Assembly: GCA_937891895.1 (NCBI GenBank)
Contig: CALATN010000106.1
Location: 1-31,793, forward strand
Length of the DNA stretch: 31,793 bases
Direction of reading: 5' to 3'
Origin: an uncultured Clostridia bacterium
Lineage (GTDB): Bacteria; Bacillota; Clostridia; Oscillospirales; Ruminococcaceae
Part shown: positions 1 through 7,849 of the stretch, piece after piece
How positions within the stretch are numbered: the stretch's first letter is position 1
How the letters are laid out: each line of letters opens with the position of its first letter
Notes under the pieces: generated by a model
The model's input: the letters and a program-made list of their open reading frames with translations, nothing else
Told to the model about the DNA's origin: nothing
The model's database searches: none
Program-made: the position numbers and the translations under genes

Positions 1-1170
1 GTTCCTGTAGGTGAAAATACCTTAGGACGTATGTTTAACGTACTCGGTAATCCGATTGATGAAAAACCGGCTCCAACCGGAGTACAGTATTTACCAATTC
101 ACAGAAAGGCACCTGCTTTCGAAGAGCAGTCCACCCAGACAGAAATGTTAGAAACCGGTATTAAGGTCGTTGACCTTCTCTGTCCTTACCAGAAGGGTGG
201 TAAAATCGGTCTCTTCGGCGGTGCCGGTGTAGGCAAGACCGTATTAATCCAGGAATTAATCAGAAATATCGCGACAGAGCACGGCGGATATTCCGTATTC
301 ACCGGTGTTGGCGAGCGAACAAGAGAAGGAAACGACCTTTATCATGAAATGAATGATTCCGGCGTTATTGACAAGACTACCATGGTATTCGGTCAGATGA
401 ACGAACCCCCCGGAGCAAGAATGAGAGTAGGTCTTACAGGTCTTACCATGGCAGAATATTTCCGTGATAAGGGTGGTAAGGACGTACTTCTTTTCATTGA
501 TAATATTTTCCGTTTTACACAGGCTGGTTCAGAAGTGTCTGCGTTACTTGGACGTATGCCTTCTGCGGTAGGTTATCAGCCTACACTGCAGACAGAAATG
601 GGTGCCCTTCAGGAACGTATCACTTCAACAAAGAATGGCTCCGTTACATCTGTTCAGGCTGTTTATGTGCCTGCGGATGACCTGACAGACCCTGCACCTG
701 CTACAACCTTCTCACATCTGGACGCAACAACTGTTTTAAGCCGAAAAATCTCTGAACAAGGTATCTACCCAGCTGTTGACCCATTAGAGTCAACATCACG
801 TATTCTGGAAGCTGACATTGTCGGACAGGAACATTATGAAATCGCAAGAACCGTACAGGAAATTCTTCAGAAATACTATGAATTGCAGGATATTATTGCA
901 ATTTTAGGTATGGATGAACTGGGCGAAGAGGATAAATTGATTGTAAAGCGTGCAAGAAAAATTCAGCGTTTCCTTTCACAGCCTACTCACGTTGCCGAAA
1001 AATTTACAGGACTTCCTGGTGTATATGTGCCAATTCCAGAAACGCTCAAGGGCTTCAGGGCAATTATTGACGGTAAGGTTGATAACCTGCCGGAAGCAGC
1101 TTTCTATAACGTTGGTACAATAGCAGATGCATATGCTAAGGCTGAAAAAATTGAGGCTGGTGAAATATAA
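1..1170 (+). CDS. atpD: F-type ATP synthase beta subunit (5' end missing)
   Basis: This is the catalytic beta subunit of F1, which makes or hydrolyses ATP at the cytoplasmic face of the membrane. The reading frame is open from base 1, so the gene begins before the window; 389 residues are present against a usual 460-480, so roughly the first 80 are missing. The P-loop GGAGVGKT is visible, as are the GERTREGNDLY and SALLGRMPSAVGYQPTL stretches typical of beta rather than alpha. The DELSEED lever of the C-terminal domain appears as DELGEED. The stop codon overlaps the atpC start by one base (taATG), so the two genes are translationally coupled. Nothing here distinguishes a proton from a sodium enzyme, because that is set by the c subunit outside the window. 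Confidence 0.97.
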   Translation, partial: VPVGENTLGRMFNVLGNPIDEKPAPTGVQYLPIHRKAPAFEEQSTQTEMLETGIKVVDLLCPYQKGGKIGLFGGAGVGKTVLIQELIRNIATEHGGYSVFTGVGERTREGNDLYHEMNDSGVIDKTTMVFGQMNEPPGARMRVGLTGLTMAEYFRDKGGKDVLLFIDNIFRFTQAGSEVSALLGRMPSAVGYQPTLQTEMGALQERITSTKNGSVTSVQAVYVPADDLTDPAPATTFSHLDATTVLSRKISEQGIYPAVDPLESTSRILEADIVGQEHYEIARTVQEILQKYYELQDIIAILGMDELGEEDKLIVKRARKIQRFLSQPTHVAEKFTGLPGVYVPIPETLKGFRAIIDGKVDNLPEAAFYNVGTIADAYAKAEKIEAGEI

Positions 1171-1577
1171 TGAACAGTTTTAAGCTGCATGTACTGGCAG
1201 CAGAAAAGACGTTTTTTGATGATAGTTGTGATTCACTGATAGTTCCTACCTTGCAAGGACAATACGGTGTACAGGCGAATCACTGCAACACCATTGCAGC
1301 TTTAGTTACGGGCGTAATGGAAATTACTCCTCACGGTGAGGAAAAGTTTATAGCAGCGGTATCAAACGGAATGATAAAAATTGAGGATAATGATGTCCTT
1401 GTGCTGGTAGATACCGTTGAACGTCCTGAAGAAATTGATGAGAATCGTGCCAAAAGGGCTGCAGATGAAGCCAAGGAAATGCTGCTTCAGAAACGCAGTA
1501 TTCAGGAATATCAGGCAGCACAAGCGTATTTTGCCAGGTCGCTTAATCGCTTGAAGGTTAAGGGTAGTGAGTTCTGA
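1170..1577 (+). CDS. atpC: F-type ATP synthase epsilon subunit
   Basis: The epsilon subunit sits in the central stalk, couples rotation to catalysis and can inhibit ATP hydrolysis. The 135-residue length is normal. The N-terminal beta-sandwich begins LHVLAAEKTFFDD and includes the family-type GQYGVQANHCN segment (family form: G-x-GxxxxHxx) and a second conserved stretch near FIAAVSNGMIKI. The C-terminal half is an alpha-helical hairpin rich in Arg, Ala and Glu. It overlaps atpD by one base and is followed by a strong hairpin terminator, so it is the last gene of the atp operon, as in most bacteria. The functional call is secure; the overlapping antisense frame is a shadow. Confidence 0.96.
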   Translation: MNSFKLHVLAAEKTFFDDSCDSLIVPTLQGQYGVQANHCNTIAALVTGVMEITPHGEEKFIAAVSNGMIKIEDNDVLVLVDTVERPEEIDENRAKRAADEAKEMLLQKRSIQEYQAAQAYFARSLNRLKVKGSEF

Positions 1578-1606
1578 ATTAAGAGGTAAAAGCTCATTGC
1601 CAATAA

Positions 1607-1650
1607 AAAATGCCACAAATCATGTTGTTTACATAGATTTGTGGCATTTT
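1607..1650 (+). terminator. Rho-independent terminator of the atp operon
   Basis: A perfect 14-bp inverted repeat (arms 1607-1620 and 1637-1650, core ATGCCACAAAT) encloses a 16-base loop. The right arm ends in TTTT and the left arm begins AAAA, so the hairpin could act on either strand. It lies about 30 bases after the atpC stop. Confidence 0.85.
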
Positions 1651-1740
1651 ACTGTTATGGTCAATTTGTTCAGAAAAATTAATCTTAGCTGAATTTTTAC
1701 CTGATTAAATAATTGCTTTACTAAATTTTAGCTTGTAAAA

Positions 1741-1749
1741 TGATATAAT
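1741..1749 (+). promoter_or_regulatory. Extended -10 promoter for the P-type ATPase
   Basis: TGATATAAT is an exact extended -10 element (TGnTATAAT). No good -35 is present at 17-base spacing, where the sequence reads CTAAAT, which fits an extended -10 promoter. A strong ribosome binding site (AAAGGAG, 1784-1790) lies five bases before the ATG at 1796. The rest of 1651-1795 shows no riboswitch-like fold that I can recognise. Confidence 0.65.
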
Positions 1750-1795
1750 GTTTGAATATAGCAATTTTATACATATGCAATGAAAAGGAGTAATT

Positions 1796-4372
1796 ATGAA
1801 TTATTTTAACAAAAGTACAGAAGAGGTGCTAAAAGAATTGAACACCTCTCGTGAAACAGGACTTACAGCTGCACAGGCTGAAGAAAGCCGAAAAAAACAC
1901 GGTTTAAATGTTATTGCCGAAGAAAAGCCGAAAAGCATTTTCAAAGTGTTTTTGGAGCAATTTGCGGATTTGCTGGTAATCATTCTGATTGTTGCATCAG
2001 TTATTTCTGCATTTACAGGTAACATTGAAAGTACAATCGTAATTCTTGCGGTAATTACAATTAACGCAATTCTCGGAACAGTTCAGCATGTCAAGGCGCA
2101 GAAGTCCCTTGCAAGTCTTAAGGCTATGAGTGCCCCTAACGCAAGAGTTATCCGTGATGGAAAGCAGGTTGAAATCCCTGCTTCAGAAGTTGTTGTGGGT
2201 GATATTCTCCTTATCGAAGCGGGCAACGTTGCTGCAGCAGACGGACGTATTCTCGAAGCCGCTTCCTTGCAGGTCAACGAAAGTGCCCTTACAGGTGAAT
2301 CCCTCAATGTACTTAAAAATACAGACAAGATTGAAGCTGATGAGCTCCCTCTCGGTGACAGAGTAAATATGATTTATTCAGGTTCAAACATCTCCAATGG
2401 ACGTGGTGTTGTAGCTGTTACAGGAGTTGGTATGAATACCGAAATCGGTAAAATCGCTTCGCTTATGCAGAACGCACAGAAGAAAAAAACACCTCTGCAG
2501 GCAAGCCTTGATAAGTTCAGTAAGGTGCTTTCCTTTGTAATTATCGGCGTTTGCGTTGTTGTATTTGCGTTGACAAAGTATGTAAACGGCCAGCCGCTCG
2601 AAGATGCACTTATGTTTGCTATTGCACTTGCTGTTGCAGCAATTCCTGAGGCACTCAGCTCAATTATCACAATCTCTCTTGCTATCGGCACACAGAAAAT
2701 GTCCCGTCAGAAAGCTATCATCAAGGATTTGAATGCAGTAGAGGGACTTGGGTGTGTTTCCATTATATGTTCCGATAAGACAGGTACTCTCACACAGAAT
2801 AAGATGACAGTTCGTGATATTACATCTCCTTGCAGTGACGCAGCAATCGAGCTCCGCAGAGCTATGGCGCTTTGTAACGATGCGGCTAAGTCAGGGGATA
2901 TGTGGCTCGGTGACCCTACAGAAACAGCTCTTTCCGATTACATTACCGAAAGCGAATACAACAGAATACGCACAGATAATCCGCGTATCGATGAAATACC
3001 TTTTGACAGTGACAGAAAACTTATGACAACAGTTCATATTATCAATGATAAACGCACAGCATACACAAAGGGTGCTGTAGACGTACTTATGCCAAGAATG
3101 AAATATATTCTTGACAGCGATGGTGTACGTGCAATCAATGAAAACGACTTTGAGGAAATCAAAAAGGCTAACCTCGGTTACTCCGAAAACGGTATGAGAG
3201 TTCTTGCCTTTGCCAAAAAAATTCTTGCAAGCGATGTTCCTGTTACTCTTGATGACGAATATGAATATATCTACATTGGACTTTCCGCTATGACAGACCC
3301 GCCTCGTGAAGAGAGTAAAGCAGCGGTTGCAGATTGTATTTCAGCTGGCATCAAGCCAATTATGATTACGGGTGACCATAAACTTACAGCTGTTGCGATC
3401 GCTAAAGAAATCGGCATTTTCAAGGAAGGGGATAAATGCCTTGACGGTACAGAACTCGACAATATTACTGATGAAGAGCTTTCCGCACAGCTTGAACAGA
3501 TTTCTGTATACGCCCGAGTTTCACCTGTTCACAAAATCAGAATTGTTGATTTGTGGCAGAAGAAGGATAAGGTTGTTGCCATGACAGGTGACGGCGTAAA
3601 TGACGCTCCTGCACTCAAAAAGGCAGATATCGGTGTAGCTATGGGTATCACAGGTACAGAGGTATCAAAGGATGCCGCATCAATGATTCTTGCCGATGAC
3701 AACTTTGCAACAATTGTCAAGGCTGTTGCGAACGGACGTTGTATCTACAGCAATATCAAGAACGCTATCAAGTTTCTTCTTGCAGGCAATACAGCAGCGA
3801 TTATCGTTGTACTTCTTACAACTTTCCTTAATCTCCCGCTTCCGTTTACACCTGTACATCTGCTGTTTATAAACCTCCTCACAGACTCACTTCCTGCTCT
3901 TGCACTTTGTATGGAGCCTATGCAGCCCAACGTTATGAAAGAAAAGCCACGTCCGTCAAATGAGTCCATTCTCAACAAGGAAACAGGCGTGTATATCATT
4001 GTACACAGCATTATGATTGCCGCTTGCGTAATGGTAGCGTTTATGATAGGTAATCAGGTTTCAGGTGCCCTTGCAAGCACAATGGCTTTCGCAACGCTTT
4101 GTCTTGCACGTCTTTTTGAAGGCTTCGACAGCCGTGGAAAATATTCGCTTTTCAAGCTTGGTGTTGTTACAAATGTGTACTCAATCGGTGCATTTGCAGC
4201 AGGCGTAATGTTCCTTGCAGCAGCATTGTTCATTACTCCGCTTCACGGATTTATGGATATTGACGGTGCACTTACAGAAAATAACATTATTGAAATTACA
4301 GCGCTTTCTTTTGTTCCATTTGCAGTTACACAGCTTCTGAGAGTTATCAGAGAGGCTGTTACAAAGAAATAG
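1796..4372 (+). CDS. P-type cation-transporting ATPase, Ca2+ (type II) class
   Basis: This is an 858-residue ATP-driven cation pump of the plasma membrane, most likely exporting Ca2+. All core P-type motifs are visible: actuator TGES at 166-169, phosphorylation site DKTGTLT with Asp327, a TGD hinge motif at TGDHK, and TGDGVNDAPAL with Asp599 and Asp603. Transmembrane helix 4 carries IPEAL (Pro284-Glu285), and helix 6 carries NLLTDSLPAL, the Asn and Asp ligand pattern of SERCA/PMCA-like pumps. The cytoplasmic N-terminal cation-ATPase domain (about 1-50), the actuator, the P/N domains and six C-terminal helices are in the usual order. It stands alone between its own promoter and a terminator. 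The helix-4 site reads PEALSS rather than PEGLPA, so specificity within type II (Ca2+, Mn2+) remains an inference. Confidence 0.92.
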   Translation: MNYFNKSTEEVLKELNTSRETGLTAAQAEESRKKHGLNVIAEEKPKSIFKVFLEQFADLLVIILIVASVISAFTGNIESTIVILAVITINAILGTVQHVKAQKSLASLKAMSAPNARVIRDGKQVEIPASEVVVGDILLIEAGNVAAADGRILEAASLQVNESALTGESLNVLKNTDKIEADELPLGDRVNMIYSGSNISNGRGVVAVTGVGMNTEIGKIASLMQNAQKKKTPLQASLDKFSKVLSFVIIGVCVVVFALTKYVNGQPLEDALMFAIALAVAAIPEALSSIITISLAIGTQKMSRQKAIIKDLNAVEGLGCVSIICSDKTGTLTQNKMTVRDITSPCSDAAIELRRAMALCNDAAKSGDMWLGDPTETALSDYITESEYNRIRTDNPRIDEIPFDSDRKLMTTVHIINDKRTAYTKGAVDVLMPRMKYILDSDGVRAINENDFEEIKKANLGYSENGMRVLAFAKKILASDVPVTLDDEYEYIYIGLSAMTDPPREESKAAVADCISAGIKPIMITGDHKLTAVAIAKEIGIFKEGDKCLDGTELDNITDEELSAQLEQISVYARVSPVHKIRIVDLWQKKDKVVAMTGDGVNDAPALKKADIGVAMGITGTEVSKDAASMILADDNFATIVKAVANGRCIYSNIKNAIKFLLAGNTAAIIVVLLTTFLNLPLPFTPVHLLFINLLTDSLPALALCMEPMQPNVMKEKPRPSNESILNKETGVYIIVHSIMIAACVMVAFMIGNQVSGALASTMAFATLCLARLFEGFDSRGKYSLFKLGVVTNVYSIGAFAAGVMFLAAALFITPLHGFMDIDGALTENNIIEITALSFVPFAVTQLLRVIREAVTKK

Positions 4373-4409
4373 TAGCATTTGATGTATGCAAATATTTTAT
4401 GTAAAATCA

Positions 4410-4440
4410 GGGTATCGGGAATTAACCCGATACCCTTAAA
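4410..4440. terminator. Bidirectional terminator between the ATPase and cotJC
   Basis: A perfect 10-bp stem, GGGTATCGGG (4410-4419) and CCCGATACCC (4426-4435), has a six-base AATTAA loop and is followed by TTAAATTTTT on the plus strand. It lies between the convergent ATPase and cotJC genes and probably ends plus-strand transcription. The T-run on the minus side is poor. Confidence 0.75.
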
Positions 4441-4443
4441 TTT

Positions 4444-5040
4444 TTATTTATCAAACGAAGGATTGAAAGCGTAGAAATTCTTTGCATTAAGGTTATCCTG
4501 AGCAATTCTCAGACCTTCGCCGAAACGCTGAAAGTGCACAATTTCCCTTTGACGAAGAAATTTAATCGGATCACGAACATCAGGGTCATCTGTAAGACGA
4601 AGGATATTGTCATAAGTCGTGCGTGCTTTTTGTTCTGCGGCCAGGTCTTCAACCAAATCTGTGATAATATCACCTTTGGATTGGAAATAGGTCGCCGTAA
4701 AAGGTGTGCCTGAAGCTGCTATCGGGTAAATGCCTGTAGTGTGGTCAACAAAATAAGTGTCAAAACCGCTTGCTTTGATTTGTTCTGTAGTAAGATTTCT
4801 CGTAAGCTGATAAAGAATAGCGGAAATCATTTCCATATGCGCCAGTTCTTCTGTGCCGATATCCGTCAGCAATCCTTTAACTTCTGCATAAGGTGCAGCA
4901 TAACGTTGATTGAGGTATCTTAAAGATGCAGCTAACTCACCGTCAGGCCCGCCAAGCTGACTGATAATAGCCATAGCCAGTTTAGGATTGGGGTTTTTTA
5001 TCGAAATTGGGTATTGTAATTTTTTTTCATATTGCCACAT
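4444..5040 (-). CDS. cotJC: Spore coat protein CotJC (manganese-catalase-like)
   Basis: CotJC is a ferritin-like protein related to manganese catalases. It is made in the mother cell and found in the inner spore coat. The start chosen at 5040 (198 residues) gives the family beginning MWQYEKKLQYPI; it overlaps the cotJB stop by one base (TAATG) and has AGGGGTG about seven bases upstream. A longer frame from 5067 would add nine unlikely residues. Candidate di-metal ligands are visible in EELAHMEM and EIVHFQRF, with another acidic helix around EDLAAEQKARTTYD. It is the last of three overlapping cotJ genes. Catalase activity has been proposed for the family but is not shown by the sequence alone. 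Confidence 0.95.
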   Translation of the reverse strand: MWQYEKKLQYPISIKNPNPKLAMAIISQLGGPDGELAASLRYLNQRYAAPYAEVKGLLTDIGTEELAHMEMISAILYQLTRNLTTEQIKASGFDTYFVDHTTGIYPIAASGTPFTATYFQSKGDIITDLVEDLAAEQKARTTYDNILRLTDDPDVRDPIKFLRQREIVHFQRFGEGLRIAQDNLNAKNFYAFNPSFDK

Positions 5041-5288
5041 TAGTTTGCACCCCTTTCCCAAGGCCAAGGCCCATTAACCCAGTTAAAGCAATCATTTGAT
5101 GACTGGTCAGCTGTAATCGGACCATATTTTTCAATATAGGTTTCATAAGCAGAATTTTTAAGTGCCTTGTATTTCTTGAATAAATCAAGTGCCTGATTAT
5201 CATTCGGATGAGTGTCAAGATAGAGATTTAACTCATATAAATAAAAATCATACATCTGAATAGCGTGTAAAAGGTTATTTCCCTGCAT
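5040..5288 (-). CDS. cotJB: Spore coat protein CotJB
   Basis: This is a small (82-residue) spore coat component of the cotJ operon. The stretch LYELNLYLDTHPNDNQAL and the tail containing YGPITADQ, ending in a WPWE segment, are typical of CotJB. An AAAGGAG site lies about ten bases upstream. The gene overlaps cotJA by 14 bases and cotJC by one, so the three are translationally coupled. Its biochemical role is unknown in the family; it is thought to help assemble CotJC in the coat. An alternative frame from 5027 to 5218 overlaps it and is a shadow. Confidence 0.92.
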   Translation of the reverse strand: MQGNNLLHAIQMYDFYLYELNLYLDTHPNDNQALDLFKKYKALKNSAYETYIEKYGPITADQSSNDCFNWVNGPWPWERGAN

Positions 5289-5472
5289 AGTTAGAAAACT
5301 CCTTTCCGCAGAATGGTTTATCTAAGCTTGGAAACATAGTTCCTCGTTCAAGCGCTGTATTTTCAGCGTATGGTGGTTCCCATTGCTGAAATGGAACATA
5401 GCACATTCCTATAGGTGTTTCTTCAGGAAATGCACTTTTATTTTCATTGATTGTTCTGGAATAGATATACAT
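5275..5472 (-). CDS. cotJA: Spore coat-associated protein CotJA
   Basis: CotJA is a short proline-rich coat protein encoded first in cotJABC. The start at 5472 (65 residues, MYIYSRT) is preferred to the ATG at 5490, because an AAAGGAG lies between the two and is six bases before the 5472 ATG. Family marks are PIGMCYVPFQQWEPPY and the block ALERGTMFPSLDKPF, which matches the usual ALxRGTxFPxLDxPF pattern. Expression is expected in the mother cell under sigma E. I could not find a convincing sigma-E promoter in the AT-rich 5491-5577 region; the only -10-like match is CATAAAAT at 5522-5515, without a partner -35. Confidence 0.92.
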   Translation of the reverse strand: MYIYSRTINENKSAFPEETPIGMCYVPFQQWEPPYAENTALERGTMFPSLDKPFCGKEFSNYAGK

Positions 5473-5577
5473 ATTTTCTCCTTTCGTCATATGCAGTTTT
5501 TTACGTCCCTCTATATTTTATGGTAAATATATTTAAGTGTTACAATATAACAAAATAAATATTTTTAGCAACTCTAC

Positions 5578-5606
5578 TTGACAAATATATATATGTGTGG
5601 TAAAAT
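5578..5606 (+). promoter_or_regulatory. Sigma-A promoter of the tRNA-Leu gene
   Basis: A perfect TTGACA -35 (5578-5583) and a TAAAAT -10 (5601-5606) are separated by exactly 17 bases, ending 16 bases before the mature tRNA 5' end. This is the strongest plus-strand promoter in this part of the window. Confidence 0.85.
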
Positions 5607-5622
5607 TATTTAGTAAATTTTA

Positions 5623-5709
5623 GCCGGTGTGATGGAATTGGCAGACGTGACGGACTCAAAATCCGTTGGGGTAACACTCGTGCGGGTTCGACCCCCGCCA
5701 CCGGCACCA
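5623..5709 (+). tRNA. tRNA-Leu (anticodon CAA)
   Basis: This is an 87-nt type II tRNA including an encoded CCA (5707-5709). The acceptor arms GCCGGTG and CACCGGC pair fully. The anticodon stem ACGGA/TCCGT closes the loop CTCAAAA, giving anticodon CAA at 5657-5659, which reads UUG leucine codons. A long variable arm, diagnostic of Leu/Ser/Tyr tRNAs, follows. The T-loop GGTTCGACCCC and the D-loop with the GG of AATTGGCAG are normal. The antisense frame across it is a shadow. Confidence 0.97.
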
Positions 5710-5756
5710 GAAATATCAGCTGTTTGGATTGACGAAATTAGTTTAGAGGAAACGCT

Positions 5757-6122
5757 ATGAAAAAAATTACAGCTATAATTATTGCGGCTTTGAGTGCAAT
5801 GGTATTGTTTGCAGCTTGCTCTGAAAAGCAAATTACAGTAGCGGATGTTGAGGGAACGTGGCTGAATATAGTTGAGGGCTCAGTTGTTACTAATACATTT
5901 GTGTATACATTCAATACAGATAAGACATATACAGTATCGTTTGGTGTGGATACCGATGTGGTTTCTATGAATTCTGATAATGTTGGTGAATATTCTTTGT
6001 CAGGCTCTACTATAACATTGATTGAAAACTCGGAAGTACGTAGTTTTGAAGTTGAATTTGAAGACGGGAATATGATATGGATTACTGAAGCTGGTAAAGA
6101 AAGAGTATTTGTTAGACAATAA
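5757..6122 (+). CDS. Small predicted lipoprotein of unknown function
   Basis: A 121-residue secreted protein with a classic lipoprotein signal: basic start MKK, a hydrophobic segment of about 15 residues, then lipobox LFAAC with the lipidated cysteine at residue 21. The mature part is a beta-rich domain with VEGTWLN near the start, YTFNTDKTYTVSF and GEYSLSGSTITL. This pattern resembles small lipocalin-like or DUF-type lipoproteins of Clostridia that form a beta barrel, but I cannot assign a family. An AGAGGA site precedes the ATG. The gene follows the tRNA by 47 bases with no separate promoter evident and ends at a strong terminator, so it may be read from the tRNA promoter. Confidence 0.8.
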   Translation: MKKITAIIIAALSAMVLFAACSEKQITVADVEGTWLNIVEGSVVTNTFVYTFNTDKTYTVSFGVDTDVVSMNSDNVGEYSLSGSTITLIENSEVRSFEVEFEDGNMIWITEAGKERVFVRQ

Positions 6123-6131
6123 AATATTTAT

Positions 6132-6172
6132 AAAAAAACTGACATTGCGATTTGCAATGTCAGTTTTTTTTT
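6132..6172 (+). terminator. Strong Rho-independent terminator before spoIIIA
   Basis: The stem CTGACATTGC (6139-6148) pairs with GCAATGTCAG (6154-6163) around a GATTT loop, extended by A:T pairs, and is followed by nine T residues (6164-6172). It separates the lipoprotein gene from the sporulation operon. Confidence 0.92.
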
Positions 6173-6178
6173 ATTTGT

Positions 6179-6206
6179 TCTAAACTTGTCCCAATAAGCA
6201 TATCAT
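6179..6206 (+). promoter_or_regulatory. Candidate sigma-E promoter of the spoIIIA operon
   Basis: CATATCAT (6199-6206) matches six of eight positions of the sigma-E -10 (CATACAAT), and a weak -35-like CTAAAC lies about 13 bases upstream. It sits between the strong terminator and the spoIIIAA ribosome binding site. In Bacillus subtilis spoIIIA is known to be transcribed by sigma E. The assignment here rests on position and a partial motif match. Confidence 0.45.
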
Positions 6207-6229
6207 TGAATATCAGACAAAAGGAGCGA

Positions 6230-7132
6230 ATGGAAGTGAAAAAAGAAATTATATTGCATTATTTCAAGGGTAATATCTACAGTGCAGTATCGCAAATTCC
6301 CGAATGTATGTTTGATGATATTCAGGAAATTCGTATGCGTGTTAACAAACCTCTTTCAGTAATGTACGGCTTCAAGCCAAGTTATATTACGCCAAACGGC
6401 AATCTTACCTGTAACCCGACCAACGTAATAACAGTAACAGAGCAGGAGTTAAACCACAGCTTTGAAGCAGTCTGCCAGTATTCCGTGCATAGCTTCAAGC
6501 GGGAAATCTGTGAGGGATTTATTACGCTGAAAGGAGGGCATCGTGTAGGTTTGTGCGGAACAACTGTAATCCACAATGATATAATCGAAAACATAAAAAA
6601 TATCAGCTCCCTTAATTTTCGTATTTCACATCAAGTAAAAGGCTGTGCCGAAAAGCTGTATCAAGATGTTTTTTCGAACGGTTTAAGCAATATATTGATA
6701 TCTGGTGCACCCATGAGTGGAAAAACAACTCTGTTACGTGACCTGACCAGAATTCTCGGAAATAATTACAAAACCTCAGTAATAGACGAAAGAGGGGAAA
6801 TAGCTGCTGTGTGGAACGGTATACCTCAGAATGATGTTGGTATAAACACTGATGTATTTGACGGCTATCCAAAATCCAATGGCATATCAGCCGCAATCCG
6901 TGTAATGTCACCACAGATTATAATCTGCGATGAAATAGGCGGCGAAAATGATATGTCCGCAGTTAAGCGTGCTTCATATTGCGGTGTATACATTATTGCA
7001 ACAATCCATTCTACAAATATAAATGAGCTTGTAAAACGAATAGGTACAGATGTTTTTGATAAAATTGTTTTTTTGTCGGACAAGGGTAATATATCCCATA
7101 TAATGAACAAGGTGGTGAACGGGTATGTTTAA
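6230..7132 (+). CDS. spoIIIAA: Stage III sporulation protein AA, ATPase
   Basis: SpoIIIAA is a cytoplasmic ATPase related to secretion-system motor ATPases. It is thought to power the SpoIIIA-SpoIIQ channel between mother cell and forespore. The Walker A GAPMSGKT is at about 159-166, Walker B is IIICDEIGG, and the family block MRVNKPLSV lies near the start. I place the start at ATG 6230 (300 residues) after AAAGGAG (6220-6226). The spacing is only three bases, so the in-frame GTG at 6236, nine bases from the site, is a real alternative. A longer frame from 6152 begins inside the terminator hairpin and is rejected. The 3' end overlaps spoIIIAB by eight bases. Confidence 0.95.
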   Translation: MEVKKEIILHYFKGNIYSAVSQIPECMFDDIQEIRMRVNKPLSVMYGFKPSYITPNGNLTCNPTNVITVTEQELNHSFEAVCQYSVHSFKREICEGFITLKGGHRVGLCGTTVIHNDIIENIKNISSLNFRISHQVKGCAEKLYQDVFSNGLSNILISGAPMSGKTTLLRDLTRILGNNYKTSVIDERGEIAAVWNGIPQNDVGINTDVFDGYPKSNGISAAIRVMSPQIIICDEIGGENDMSAVKRASYCGVYIIATIHSTNINELVKRIGTDVFDKIVFLSDKGNISHIMNKVVNGYV

Positions 7133-7628
7133 ATATGCAGGACTTATTGTAATAATGGCAGTAACTGCGTTTTCAGGTTTTTATTTTTCTTCTGCACTCA
7201 GAACACGGCTTGTAAATCTAAAAAAAATGAATTTTCTTATTGATGAAATAATAATACTTATTCGTTATAAAGCTTCAACTGTATATGAAATAACTGATTG
7301 CCTGATGAAAAATGAACGTTTTGCTGATTTTGGTTTTCTCCACAATGTAAATACCGATGAAAACAGTTCCTTCCAGCAAAACTGGAGTAATGCTATTAAA
7401 GAAAAACCACCATCAAATCTTAAATCAAGCGACCTTGAAATTCTTTTGGATATTGGAAAAAATCTTGGAACAAGTGATATTGAGGGTCAGTTTAGTATGT
7501 TGAGTTTACAGCGTGCTGAGCTTGAAACACTTATTTTGTCAGCTGAATCAGATTATGAAAGAAAATCAAAGCTTTATCGTTCGTTAGGTGTGCTTGTCGG
7601 TGCATTTATTTCAGTTATGCTTATATAG
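7125..7628 (+). CDS. spoIIIAB: Stage III sporulation protein AB
   Basis: A 167-residue membrane protein of the mother-cell channel. It resembles GspF-type inner-membrane platform proteins in the family literature. A hydrophobic N-terminal helix (about 3-22) and a hydrophobic C-terminal end flank a helical middle. The segment LGTSDIEGQFSMLSLQ is characteristic (family form: LGxxDxxxQ). It overlaps spoIIIAA by eight bases and precedes spoIIIAC by 17. The short length matches the family (about 170). Confidence 0.92.
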   Translation: MFKYAGLIVIMAVTAFSGFYFSSALRTRLVNLKKMNFLIDEIIILIRYKASTVYEITDCLMKNERFADFGFLHNVNTDENSSFQQNWSNAIKEKPPSNLKSSDLEILLDIGKNLGTSDIEGQFSMLSLQRAELETLILSAESDYERKSKLYRSLGVLVGAFISVMLI

Positions 7629-7645
7629 CAAGCAGGAGGTCAGAC

Positions 7646-7840
7646 GTGGAACTTGATTTGATATTTAAAATAGCAGGAATAGGAATAGTAGTAACGGTGC
7701 TTAATCTTTTACTGAAAAAATCAGATAGAGATGAATATGCTTTAATGGTAACAATTGCAGGGCTTATTGTGGTGCTTGCTATGATAATAAACGAAATAGC
7801 TGCATTGTTTGAAACAATAAAAACAGTGTTCGGGTTTTAA
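7646..7840 (+). CDS. spoIIIAC: Stage III sporulation protein AC
   Basis: A 64-residue protein of almost only two transmembrane helices joined by a short charged loop (KKSDRDEYA). The family beginning IFKIAGIGIVV is present. An AGGAGG site lies shortly before the ATG. It is one of the small membrane subunits of the SpoIIIA complex and is always found between AB and AD. Confidence 0.93.
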   Translation: MELDLIFKIAGIGIVVTVLNLLLKKSDRDEYALMVTIAGLIVVLAMIINEIAALFETIKTVFGF

Positions 7841-7849
7841 GAGGGAAGT

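Noticed and set aside
1651..1795. A riboswitch before the P-type ATPase
   Set aside because: No stable fold or known aptamer signature (such as the yybP-ykoY Mn2+ element) is visible; the region is mainly AT-rich with an extended -10 promoter.
5610..5831. Minus-strand frame overlapping the tRNA and lipoprotein genes
   Set aside because: It runs across a well-formed tRNA and the lipoprotein signal peptide, so it is a shadow.
6152..6229. N-terminal extension of spoIIIAA starting at 6152
   Set aside because: The start codon lies within the terminator hairpin; the family begins near residue 27 of this frame, next to a strong ribosome binding site.
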